A stretch of DNA of 64,000 nt from Ifrita kowaldi (lineage: Eukaryota > Chordata > Aves > Passeriformes > Cinclosomatidae): the NCBI GenBank assembly GCA_013398055.1, contig VZRS01014440.1:62001-126000 (forward strand), in the 5' to 3' direction. A program made the translations under genes and the position numbers. Positions within the stretch are counted from its first letter, which is position 1. Every line of letters begins with the position of its first letter. The notes under the pieces were generated by a model, which searched no databases, was not told the origin of the DNA, and saw only the letters and a program-made list of their open reading frames with translations. Positions 25,870-35,890 of this stretch are shown here, piece by piece.

Positions 25870-26365
25870 AGGGATACATTCAGAGCAGGCAGCTCAGTGT
25901 GCACATTCAGTGAGAGCTGCAGGATGGGCTCCGGGTGGCTGGAGCCTGAGGCAAGGGGCTGTGAACTGCTGACCCCTTTCATAACAAAGAGCCTGGGGAC
26001 CTGTGAGCCAGGGGTCCCCACGCTCAGAGCTGAGGGCTGAGGAGGAGAAGCGAGTCTTTAGTGCACTTGGACTGTGGGGATATAGAAGCGCAGGGGCTCC
26101 TTTGTTGGGAGTCCCTCTTTGGAGGCACCAGCTATAGCTCTTTCTGTTTTACTGCACTGTGAATAAACGGCTTCAAGGAACCGGAAGTCTGACTCTTCTA
26201 TGAGAAACCCGTGAGCAAGCTGGTCAGGAAGCCTGGTCTGACTGTGTGAGTGGGGTGTGCAGGGAGCCAAGCAGGGCACCCGTGAGCTCTCTGGAGCTGC
26301 CCTCTGGGAATGGGCTGCGGTCCCAGCACTGAAAGTCTCTGGCTCTTGGAGTGTCAGTGGTCAGA
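25870..26365 (+). mobile_element. Possible decayed solitary LTR (uncertain)
   Basis: About 500 bases of GC-richer sequence (roughly 60% in parts) with scattered CpGs contrast with AT-rich flanks. On the plus strand a polyadenylation-type AATAAA (26161-26166) sits inside CTGTGAATAAACGGCTTC. It is preceded about 80 bases upstream by a weak TATA-like GGATATAGAA and followed by a CpG-containing stretch. This is the order promoter, polyadenylation signal, U5 expected of a retroviral LTR. I could not identify terminal TG...CA ends, a target-site duplication or any internal retroviral sequence. It could equally be a GC-rich non-coding exon. Minus-strand frames of 62 and 73 codons inside it are not recognisable. 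Confidence 0.25.
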
Positions 26366-26520
26366 CAGGGGAGTTTCCTTAAAACTTATGTGTCCTTTGT
26401 ATGCTGATCCTTCTTTCTCTCAAAATGGCACTTTCTGTGCCTACCTAATGTTTGAAAAGCATGCCACCTGCATGTCACTTGCCTCAGAGTTTGCAAGTAA
26501 ACAAATGTAGGACATTTACA

Positions 26521-26540
26521 GTAGGTACAGATAGGTACAG
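26521..26540. repeat. Two tandem 10-base units
   Basis: GTAGGTACAG is followed directly by ATAGGTACAG, and related TACAG/TTACGTACG words lie on both sides. It is a minor slippage product or chance repeat. Confidence 0.6.
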
Positions 26541-27790
26541 ACAGTTACGTACGCATTCTGCCTGAACTCCAATCTGGTTGAATACTGCTTAGTACAAACT
26601 GTTTTGTCCTGCTGAGATTAAAGTGTTCACTGCATTCTAGGCTCTGTGAATGGAGTGAAGGTGCAACTATCTGGATCCATTCACCTGATCACATTATTTG
26701 CATGGTCAAAATCAGAACTGAACTGCAGTTTATGCAGAAGGCATATGGTATTGGCCTACCCAGAGTACTTCTCAAGATTTATTGGAATTTTTTGCCTGGT
26801 ACTCTGACTCGTTTTACCAGTGCTGAAATCATCTGAAGAGAAAGCTTCTTTTGTGAGGAAGTTCCATGCTTGTAAGGCTTGAACTGAGTGCTCTGCTAGT
26901 CTAATTGCAGCGTTTCATTCCCTTGCAGAGGTAACATACCACCAATGCAAGTGATTTCCAGCCAGGTGAAGGGAAAGAAAATTCTCTGCAGTTTTGCTCA
27001 GTCTTGCAAGGAACTGGAGTAAAAGACTGATAACTACCTTTTAGTACCTTTTTGGTAAGATAAACTGGCAAAATTTCTTCAACAGCACTGTTGGACTACC
27101 ATAGCATTAAAAATTTTATCGTGTAAAACTAATGCAGTATCATAAAGATATTATCTTCTTTTTCTTTTCTTCTATTTTGTCAGTTTAATATTTCTTGCAA
27201 CTTCTATATCCTGACATTAAAATTTGCCAAGATCAGTCAAGACAAAATGTGACCAGATATCACATTTTGATGGTAATTATAAGAGAATAAGGCATTTTAA
27301 CTTCTCTCTTTTCTACAGATAACATTGCACAACAAAGATTCTTAAGTTTGCAAGGTAAAAGAGGTCTATTTCCCTTTCACTAGTTAAAAGCAACACTTTA
27401 AACCTGACATGGAAATGAAGAAGTGATGATGTCGATCTCATAGCACTGAGGTAAAGCTATAGCTGCACTAGAACATTTACCAGAACATCTTGGCAGAAGC
27501 TTCCCATGCAACATTATGCTAGATTAATTTAAGGCATAAAAGGCATGGAAAATTATTACAGGGTCTGCATACAACAATATAATAAGAGACACAGGATTCC
27601 AGAGAGCAGCAAAGAGAAAAATGGTCAGAAGATGAAGCACTTGGCTGCAATAGAGGCTTACTTAATTAGCAATATCCCTAATCTAATAAAATCATCATAC
27701 TATGAATCATCTTGCCCAAGTTCATTCACAAGAGGTGTCAAATATTCAATCAGTGGACATTTGTGCATTTTTCCTCCTACCTCCTAACAG

Positions 27791-27857
27791 TCTTTCTTTT
27801 TTTCCTTTCTTTCTTTTTTTTTTCTTTCTTTCTTTTTTCTTTTTTCCTCTTTTTTTT
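27791..27857 (+). repeat. 67-base uninterrupted pyrimidine tract, (CTTT)n-like
   Basis: Every base from 27791 to 27857 is T or C, mostly as CTTT and CTTTT units. The complementary strand is all purine. Mirror-like segments could form triplex DNA in vitro. Such tracts occur upstream of 3' splice sites, but this one is followed by AAATTTT and then AG only in poor context, so it is probably just a microsatellite. Confidence 0.93.
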
Positions 27858-28920
27858 AAATTTTGGCCTGGTCAATCACATTTTGCATGACAAGCTCTCA
27901 GTCACATCCTTGTCTCACATGGATTAGAATACAGGATCTTCTTGCCTCCCAGTCAGTTGCATTGTTTTCATCAAATAAAAAACATCAGTGGAAAAAATTC
28001 ATCACTACACAAAAAGCAAATAACTTGAAGCACTTTAACGATTATGTATTAGTGGTGGCATGCTTCAAAAATAAGTGCTGAACATTGCTGAGAGAAGTGC
28101 AGGACTATATAATTATTTATGACAGGCTTTCATCATATTTTTCCTCTCCTAAATGCCTGGTATTAGTTGAAGGCTAAAGGAATACTATGAAAATAAAGGA
28201 AGGAAAGTGTGGGATGCTTTTTATATGGCAACTGTCCTCCATCTTCACTGAGATTCACATGAGCAACCATTTTAAGCATCTCCTGCAAGGACCAGTATTC
28301 AAAGGTGTTTGGACTTAATAATCTGAAATCCATGGATAGAATGAAGAACCGTGAATAGAAATGAGCAGGAAACTGTTTATTCCCATTCCAGGAATATGTT
28401 CAAGTTGAGAAACAGTTTTCCATTCAATACTGGGACAAAATGAAGACCTTTCAGACCTTTCTACTTTTTCATGGAAAGAAAGAAAGAGCAAGTGAAAGCT
28501 TTGCTTCCCTTAATCCTGGTGCTCACCTTCATGTCCTCTAAAAGAGCCAGGCAAATAGGGTGCCAGCATACAAGAAAAAGAAACTGGATCTGAAACCCAG
28601 CTTTGCTAGACCGATGCATTCGCATGCCTGCTCTGAGTACTTGACAAGCTTGTCGCACATTATAAAAGTGTCCAACATGTAGACTAATTCTGAGGTCAGC
28701 TACAATTAATTCTTCATACTTAAAATAGCCCACCCTAGAGCTCAGATGCATTTCCAGCCATCACTTTTCTGATGCTGACGTATTCCCACTAAATCTCTCA
28801 GTCAGAGCACACTGACTCAGCTTCTGGACTCGCCCCCAGCCTCCCTCTGCCGCAGGGTTTAGCAGAGCTTGTTGTTTGTTTGAGCACTCACTGCCACTAT
28901 CAGGACCCCAGTTCACTCCC

Positions 28921-28940
28921 AACACACACACAACACACAA
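28921..28940. repeat. Short interrupted (CA)n
   Basis: AACACACACACAACACACAA is an interrupted CA dinucleotide repeat of about 20 bases. It is too short and broken to be highly variable. Confidence 0.7.
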
Positions 28941-30429
28941 ATAAAAAGGAAAGGAGAGTGTAGAGAAAAGGGAGGCATACAAATCCCACAGAAACATGAA
29001 TTTTACCTCTGTTATTGGATTTCTTCCAGATAACTGAAAGATGACCAACTTCTGATGTATGCCTAGGATATATGTTCTCACAACAATAATGCCATTAGTA
29101 GCCTACATCCTTGGGTAGTAACTCAGAGAGTTGTGTTTATTTGCCTTTGTTATCTCTAAATATCAGCATTGCTTTTTGCTTGTGTAAGACTATCCTTGTT
29201 GAATTTCACTGGACCTGCATGTCTAAAATTCAGCATCCCCATAAGTATTTGCAACATTCTGGCCCATGGTTTGTCATGTCTTTTTAATGCTGAAATACCA
29301 GAAAATATGTAGAAATTAGACTTTGTAATGGTGTGCTACTCCTTGTATTCCACAACTGAAAGAAAAAATTCCCATCTCTAACATAAATAGCAAAATGAAT
29401 TATTTTCCCCCAGTGACGAATTTGCTGCTCTACCTAAAGTAAGCGGTTTGATTTCTTCTGAGATGAAGGGCTGTTTGTGAATGATGCTGTTGAAATCTGG
29501 TCAGTGACAATGAGTGATACCAATAATAATAAGATACTTTAGAAGCATTTGAAAGATGATCACCCTATATAATCATTAACAATCTGTCACTTGCTGTGTC
29601 TTTTTGGGCACAAAGTCATTAACACCAACACTAACAGCTGCTGCCACCCTGAATGTCAGGGAAAAAAAAGGTTGGAATAAAATTTCATTCCAAGTTTTTA
29701 GTTTCTCAGACTGAACCTAGGGATGTAAACACCTCTGACCTCAGTATGAAGGATTTCCTGGATCTTCCCTTTACATCTGGACACTACCCCTGCACCCGTA
29801 AGAATTTAAACACAATAACAAAAGCTTACAATGACATAGTATCAGCTGCGTTTGAACATATCTGGGTGTTGCTGGGAGAAATTAAACATTGTGAATCATC
29901 ACTTTATCCCTATTGCTTTTCAAATCAACTTTCTGGAACATTTCAACCTAGACAGTAGAGACAACTGCATGAATCTGAATTCATAAACTATATTGCTCTG
30001 ATGGGATAAGTGTGTATGTAACTGAAGTAAGCTGGAGTCTGTGAAATGGGAAAAAGAAAGCTGTTGCCTTTCTTCCACACCTTGCAGATGAAAAAGAAAT
30101 GAGACAAATACGCTGAAGTTCTGAACCTTAAAATATTTCAGGTGCTCAGCACCAAATTCTCACCAAATAGGATTTGTGGATATGCCTTGGTGCCTATTTT
30201 CTACTGACTTGTCTGAGTCCCATAGAATGCCTTTACAAATGTGTTCTGTGAGATAGGATTCAGTATTTTGCTGCAAGGCATACTGTGGAAAGTATGTTGT
30301 AGCTCATGTTGCGTGATGCTAGGTTTCTTCTAAAGTGTATTTGGAGGAGGCTGGAAGTGGGTCAAATGTGTTGCAAATGTGTAGGTCCTTCTTTTAGGTA
30401 CAATGAATTTTGCCTTGGGAAGAAAAAGG

Positions 30430-31060
30430 GCGAAAATAGCTAACCTGATCTCATTCTATGACAAGGTGACCTGCTTAGAGGATGACCATGCTACCCAGAT
30501 GTTAGTAAAACCTTTGACACTGCCTCCCTCAAGATTCTTCTGGAAAAGCTTCATGGCTTGGCCAAGTACACTCATAGCTGGATTAAAAACTGGCTGGATG
30601 GCTGGACCCAGAGAGTGGTAGTGAATGGAGCTACATCCAGTTAGTGGCCAGTCACAAGCTGTGTTCCCAGGACTCAGTATTGGGGTCACCCCTGTTTAAT
30701 GTTTTTATCAGTGGTATGGATGAGAGGATGGAGGGCACCCTTGGTAAATTTGCAGAAGACACCAAGCTGGGCAGGAATGTTCGTCTGCTGGAGGGGAGGA
30801 AGGTTCTGCAGGGGAATATGGACAGGCTGGATCAATGGGTCAAGGACAACAGTATGAGGTTCAAGAAGGCGAAGCACCAGGTCCTGCCCTTGGGTGACAG
30901 CAAACACATGCAGCACTACTGGCTGGGGGAAGAGTGGCTGGAAGCTGCAGTGGAAAAGGACCTGCCAGTGCTGGTCAATAGCCAGTTGGACATCAGCCAG
31001 GAAAGTGACCAGGTGGCCAAGAAGGCCAACAGTATCTTGATCATAAGGTTTCCAAAATAA
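30430..31060 (+). pseudogene. CR1 ORF2 reverse-transcriptase remnant (broken)
   Basis: CR1 ORF2 normally encodes an endonuclease and reverse transcriptase that copies its own RNA at a chromosomal nick. Only part of the reverse-transcriptase region survives here. The longest intact stretch is 30644-31060 (138 codons), in which the motif that should carry the FADD catalytic pair reads FAED at 30749-30760. The first catalytic aspartate has thus become glutamate. Upstream, the YDKVTCL segment is in one frame. A short deletion near 30502 shifts frame, a stop (TAG) occurs near 30641, and a further shift is needed to reach the downstream frame. No activity is possible. A long antisense frame over the same DNA (30686-31096) is a by-product, not a gene. 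Confidence 0.92.
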
Positions 31061-31064
31061 ATTA

Positions 31065-31080
31065 TTGTATGATTCTATGA
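31065..31080 (+). repeat. CR1 3'-terminal octamer repeat
   Basis: ATTGTATGATTCTATG followed by A forms two copies, one mutated, of the ATTCTATG octamer that ends avian CR1 elements. The CR1 reverse transcriptase is thought to recognise this end when starting cDNA synthesis. It fixes the 3' end and the plus orientation of the element to its left. Confidence 0.88.
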
Positions 31081-34000
31081 AACGTTGAGTGGCCATTTTC
31101 TGTTTAGTTCAATTAGTGGTTTATACCTCCTGCAACAGTCGCCAGGGAGCCAAGAAATAGTCCTGAGTATGAACATGCAGTTCTTAGTGGTCTCTGGCAC
31201 ACAGATGGTAGGACCTGGCTTTTTTTGACCGATGAATCCCCCTGGGGCTGCAATGACCATGTAAGGCAAGGTGACTAGGGCTGGATCTGCCACTAAGAAC
31301 AAGCTTGAAATGCTTTCTCCTCATATAAATTAAAATGCAATTATGTGTAGTCATAACAACAATCTGGAATGGAGTCACTGACTGCCAAAAGCCTTAGAAG
31401 TCCCTTGAGACTTGCAGCAGATGTCCACAGTGAAGAGGAACAGTTGTTACTGAGGTTATGAGATTTTCTGGGCCATTGCTGTATCTGGTCAGGCCAGAAA
31501 GTGAAATGGGAATGCACAAAAGAACATTATCCTACTGTGCCTTCAAGGAGTATGAACCACAGAGGACTGGTCCCAGCAAAGATATCAGTGGTGATAGTTT
31601 TAGTAATGGAGAGCTTCAAGCCTTATTTCTGGGGTTTCTCACAATGGGACAATAAGTAGAAGAGATGTCAGAATACATGACCTTCAAGTAGCTCTGGAGT
31701 AACATAATCCCAAGGTTCCTCGGGTTTTCTATCAAGTTCCCAAACCTTTAAAAATCATGTTGTTATGCTCTTAGCACAATGACACCAGTAAAGTAGTAAA
31801 TATAGGCCACAAATGAAAACTGACAGTTCTCATCTACGTTGAGGATATCTCTATCAAATTCTCAGCTGGTTTCTGTTGCAGAAAAGGTGTAGAGGAGCAG
31901 ACACCACTCTGTGCTGTCATTGAGTTTACCAGCCCCTTTCCATATTGTCCTTTACTTCCCAGAATAGGGACCAAGAGTGATAAACAACTCAGATCAAATT
32001 AAACTGATCACGACTTCTCCAGGTGACTCTTTGTGGTGACTTTGTGAGCATAAGTACCTGTTCTGCCCCCTCTTCTGTCCCTGCACAGTAGATGAGCAAG
32101 GCAAGCTGTGGTTATTGCTGACAGGCATTCTGCACAGCAGTGGATAGAAGGCAGTGAGGGCTGTGCTTGCTTCTCTCTGACCCTAGCTGGCTATGCAGAT
32201 AATACTCTGAATTTCCTAAAAAGGCATCTCAACCAGCATTGTTTGCCTATGGGGGCACTTAGGGAAGAACCCCTCCCAGATCCTTCCTTGAGACAATAGG
32301 TCTCTGCACCATTCCCCCTCTGTGTTTTTCCCTAACTTCCATAAGAGCCGAGTGTGATTAATAAGTCTTGCTTCTACAGCCAAATAGAAAGGGAAGGAGC
32401 ATTATACAATGTTTCCAAACAATACCAAATATCGCATTAAGATTGTAGACTGTAGAGCAGTATTTTTGTTTTAAGAACAACAGCTTAATTTTTTTTTTAA
32501 TAAGGTTTATTAAAGTAGAATCTGGAGTTTATTTGTTTGTTGTTTTTTATTTATTTCTACAAGGTACAGCAGCTGCTTAAAAGAACATTTCACCATAAGG
32601 AACAGGCTGATTCACTGCATTTCTCCTGAGTACAGATTGTTGTCTTCTCCCACACAGTCTTCATAAATTGGGAAGAAAACTTGAAAAGCATCACAATATA
32701 TGGTTTTGATTGTCTCCAGCTTACAGTAGTTGAATTAAACCTTAAATATCCAGTCTTCTTCTGTGAAAATAATGGTTAATAAAATATAAAAGATTAATAA
32801 AAAGCTCCACCCTGAAATGTCTCAAGGTAACTGTGGAGACTTAGCATGACTTAAACAGGAGGTTCAGTGAGTTCAGTATCAGAGACCCACCTTCCCTTCG
32901 TAAGGTCTGGGCACATTGAGTACCTCCAGGTCTTGGGACATGTTCCTCTGCTCTTACAGGCACAGGAAGGTGGGACTCTGTTATACTGCCATGTTCAAAT
33001 GGACTAAGTTCTGACCTGCTTTAACTCACTACACCAAACTTCTTTCAAACAGGAGTTTAAATGTCTGAAACTGAAAGCAAAGTCACCCACAAAACTATCC
33101 AGACTCGTGTGTGCAATCTATGAGAATAAGAAAGACCAGCAGAAGGCTAAACATTCATACCAGTAGTAGGGCTTGTTGTTCCCTCCCCAATCTTTTCTTT
33201 TTTCATTCAATTTATATTTAGTGCAGGAAAACAGTTAGTAAAACTTGCCTGAAACAAGATTTGGTTCCATGTTTCAGATTAAAAGTGAGATGTCAGAAGT
33301 AATTCACTCAGGAAGTGGCAGGATCCCTCCAGGTTCAGTCCTCTGTTAGAATAATAAATAAATAAACCCAGAAGCTTTTTGTTGTTTTTGTTTGGGTTTT
33401 TTTAACTATAGGCAACATGAGATGGTTACCAGAAACTTGCCACCACAGAACAAAGAGCATTCTTCCCTGGTTAGCAAAATGCAACATATTGCACTGTGAT
33501 TCTGTTAACAATAATTTTGAATCATTTATTTAGATTCTTAGACATTGAAGACTCTCTCTCCCCTACAGAAAAATAAAGATAGCTGAAACAATGTTCATAG
33601 CAAAATGCAACTCTATTAGTCACATATGGGAAGGTGGTCTGCACTTGAGTGATCTATAGCATTCAGTTACAGTAAACTTTTCTTACTAGGGAACAGCTGA
33701 AGTGTCATAAACTATTCCAGTCGTAATGGCACACATCAGAGCAAGGAATACCATGGATCTTTAAATATTTTTAACTGTCATGGCAGCATGAGGTGAGAGT
33801 GGAACCAACAGCAAGGAAAATTATCTCCTGATCAGCTCTGCTTCTGCTGTGAGCAAGGGACATATGGGCAGTACAGTTTCCAGGCAATAAAGAAACAGAG
33901 ATTTGAGATTACTGCGTTCAGTCCCAAGAGACAGAGAGGAACATGAATCAATATTTGCTAACTCTCCTCTCCTTCTTTCCTTCCAGACTGTCAGTTCTTC

Positions 34001-34389
34001 CAGTCCAGCTCCATGCTTTTTCATTAAATCTCTTCCTTTTCATACTTGACCCAGGGAAACTTTCCTCTTGTAACCTATGTAGGAGGATTGGCAGTGAGAG
34101 AAGTGTTGGAAAGAGAGTCTTTTTGTTTGCAGTTTTAGTGCCAGAAAAGCAACTGAAAGGAAAATTATTTCAAGGATGAGTGTGTGCTTGTTGCTGTGTG
34201 AGAGCAGTTCAGTGAGTTTGGGAGCTGCTGGAGAACAGTCAGTATAGGCAATAACCAGAGGTCACAGATACCAAACCCCTACAAGTCTTTGCTGAAATCA
34301 ACTGTTGACCGCATGCTCCCTGATGAGGTAAAGCCTTAACACACAGGTGCATTCCAAGTGAGTTAAATATACTTTCTCTCTTCCTCTTT
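31081..34389. other. Unique sequence between CR1 copies, no gene seen
   Basis: No recognised exon, RNA gene or element. TTTG-rich tracts lie at about 32531-32557 and 33376-33404; they are the reverse-strand counterpart of the CAAA tracts elsewhere. Open frames are at most about 78 codons. Several overlap on opposite strands (31075-31378 minus, 31458-31655 plus) and look random. Confidence 0.6.
33376..33404 (-). repeat. T/G-rich low-complexity tract
   Basis: T runs broken by single or triple G's (TTTTTGTTGTTTTTGTTTGGG and a T run) read on the minus strand as an A/C tract of the CAAA/CCCAAA type. It is the same style of low-complexity DNA as at 15252-15379, in the opposite orientation. Confidence 0.75.
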
Positions 34390-35245
34390 CATAGAATCAC
34401 AGAGTATCCCAGGCTGGATGGGCCTTAAAAGGTCATGTAGTCCCATTGCATGGGAAAGAGAGACAAAATGAGGTTATGTAGCACCCTGTCCAATCGTGTA
34501 TTGAAAACCTCCAACAATGAGGGCTCTACCACATCCCTGGGGAGAATGTTCCAGTGATTAGTTGTTCTTACTGGAAAATAAATTCTTTCTTATACGGATG
34601 TGAAACTTTTCCCTGTGCAACTTGTAATGGTAGCTCCCTGTCTTCTCCATTTGTCTCCTCTTTGTAGTTGCCCTTTAACTACTGCAGTACTGTGATAAAG
34701 GCCCCTCTAAGCCTTTTCTTCTCCTGGCAAAAAAGACCTAATTCCTTCAGTCTTTCCTCATAGGGCAGGTTCTTCAGCCCTTTGACCAACTCTGTGACCT
34801 TCCTTTGGGCTCTGTCCAGTCTGTCCACCTCTTTTTCAAATTGTAGGGACCACAGCTGCACTCTGCATTCCAGGTGTGGCCTGACAAATTCTGAGCAGAG
34901 TGGGATGTTTCGATCTCTGTTCCTGCTAGCAGTGCCCCCACAGATGCAGCCCAGGTTCTGACTTGCCCTTGTTGCTACAGCAGTGCACTGCTGACTCCTG
35001 TTATGCCTGCCCCAGGTGCCTTTCAGCAAGTCTGGTCTTGCACCACACAAATCCTGGCCTGTACTGGACTCTCATTTTTTCATTCCAGCTTCAGGACATC
35101 ACACCTGTCTTTGTTAAATTTGGCACAGTTTTGATAGCCCACTCTTCCAGCCTGTCCAGGCCACTCTTTAAGTTGTATCTTGCCAGTTTGTCCAGGAGAA
35201 GGCATCAGGCAAGTGATGAATGCTTTATTGAAGTCCAGTCTTTAT
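34390..35245 (-). mobile_element. CR1 LINE fragment, minus strand, ORF2 C-terminus plus 3' UTR
   Basis: The left edge begins CATAGAATCACAGAGTATCCC, the reverse complement of a CR1 3' end, followed by the GGCTGGATGGGCC-type segment found in CR1 3' UTRs. Moving right (5' on the minus strand) comes the ORF2 C-terminus (34679-35050). Beyond it are words typical of upstream ORF2 read antisense, such as CCAGCCTGTCCAGG (35148-35161), TATCTTGCCAGTTTGTCCAG (about 35176-35195) and TTATTGAAGTCCAG (about 35225-35238). The part between the C-terminal block and these upstream words is shorter than in a complete copy, so an internal deletion or strong decay is likely. The copy is 5'-truncated and non-functional. 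Confidence 0.93.
34679..35050 (-). pseudogene. CR1 ORF2 C-terminal remnant
   Basis: A 123-codon minus-strand frame carries the C-terminal end of CR1 ORF2. It has SQQCTAVATRASQNLGC (residues about 19-35, where the family has a SQQC...AKKAN...LGCI pattern), NIPLCSEFVRPHLEC (48-62), RLDRAQRKVTELVKGLKNL (77-95) and YEERLKELGLF (97-107), then KKRLRG and a stop. The order and spacing are those of the region after the reverse-transcriptase thumb. The methionine at the 5' edge is accidental: the true reading would continue upstream but is broken. It encodes no product today. Confidence 0.9.
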
Positions 35246-35659
35246 TGGACCTCTGCCTTAGTCAACATTTAAACCTTTTGGCATCCCAGAAACAATGTAG
35301 CCCTTAATTTTTCATTTTCAACTTTCTGTTCTGCATGGAAAAAGCCAGCAACTCCAAAGACTGTTGATTTTTCATTACCGTTAGTGTAAGGGTAAAGCAT
35401 CAAGTCTACTTTGGTGTCTTTTATTTATAGCTTTAAGTGAGTAGTGAATATGTCTCAAAGTGGAAAATTGTCTTCAACCTGCAGGCAAGTGTTTTTACCT
35501 CTAGTTTTTAGAGCTGTTGGGAGAAATCTTTTAGAAAATAAGCTTCTTTGTTCTGTGATATATTCTGACTGCAGAGATCTGTCTTCCTTTTCTCTGATTT
35601 TTACCCTGAAGCTGATATTTTTTGTCTTAGATGTACAACCAATGCCCAACCTTTCTAAC
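35246..35659. other. Unique spacer between two minus-strand CR1 3' ends
   Basis: About 410 bases of AT-rich sequence lie between the two minus-strand CR1 fragments. No CR1 words are visible inside it, so the fragments are probably two separate insertions rather than one interrupted copy. Short frames on both strands are random. Confidence 0.55.
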
Positions 35660-35890
35660 CACAGAATAAAAGAGGTTGGAAGGGATCTCTAGTGGGCATC
35701 TAGTCCAAATCCTGCTTGAGGTAGGCCAGTTACACCAGGCTGGTAAAAGATTTACTGAGTTTTTAATATTTCCATAGATAGAGATTCTCTGCCCTACTTC
35801 TTCAAGTATTTTATCATACCCACAGTAAGAAAGTTTTCCCTGCGTGTAATTCATGGTCAAATATATGTAAGCTGCAGCAGCTGAACAGAG
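35660..35890 (-). mobile_element. CR1 LINE 3'-end fragment, minus strand
   Basis: ACAGAATAAAAGAGGTTGGAA followed by GGGATCTCTAGTGGGCATCTAGTCCAA is the antisense of a CR1 3' UTR, where GGTTGGAAGGGACCTCT...ATCTAGTCCAAC is highly typical. Further right come degenerate forms of the TTTTGAATATCTCCA-like and CACAGTAAAGAAGTTT-like segments (about 35757-35840). About 230 bases are preserved and the divergence is high. Nothing coding remains. The octamer tail at the left edge has decayed. Confidence 0.88.

Larger units (their letters stand above)
26366..30429. other. Unique sequence, no gene seen
   Basis: Four kilobases without a recognised exon or repeat family. It holds a 10-base tandem pair (26521-26540), the pyrimidine tract at 27791-27857 and an interrupted CA repeat (28921-28940). 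Around 28800-28815 there is a TGACTCA, the AP-1/NF-E2 core, but isolated seven-base matches are expected by chance. Open frames of about 100 codons (28461-29081 minus; 29653-29958 plus) match no family I know. Confidence 0.6.
30430..31080 (+). mobile_element. CR1 LINE retrotransposon fragment, plus strand, internally deleted
   Basis: This is a non-LTR retrotransposon remnant of the CR1 family. It contains the reverse-transcriptase end of ORF2 in the order known for avian CR1. The left edge (about 30430-30475) matches the ORF2 region that encodes LISFYDKVTCL. It then runs through SVLGSPLFNVFI, FAEDTKL, MDRLDQWV, LGEEWLEAA and VAKKANSIL. Right after the last motif (about 31037) the sequence jumps to what looks like the last 40 or so bases of a CR1 3' end and finishes with the octamer-type tail at 31065-31080. 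The ORF2 C-terminus and most of the 3' UTR, several hundred bases in a normal copy, are therefore missing. The 5' end is truncated, as is usual for CR1. The insertion is dead: it has frameshifts and a stop. Confidence 0.93.

Noticed and set aside
27427..27455. Box C/D snoRNA-like GTGATGA and CTGA words
   Set aside because: The two boxes are only about 20 bases apart and no terminal stem flanks them; too short for a snoRNA.
30686..31096. 136-codon minus-strand open frame
   Set aside because: It is the antisense shadow of the CR1 ORF2 remnant on the plus strand.
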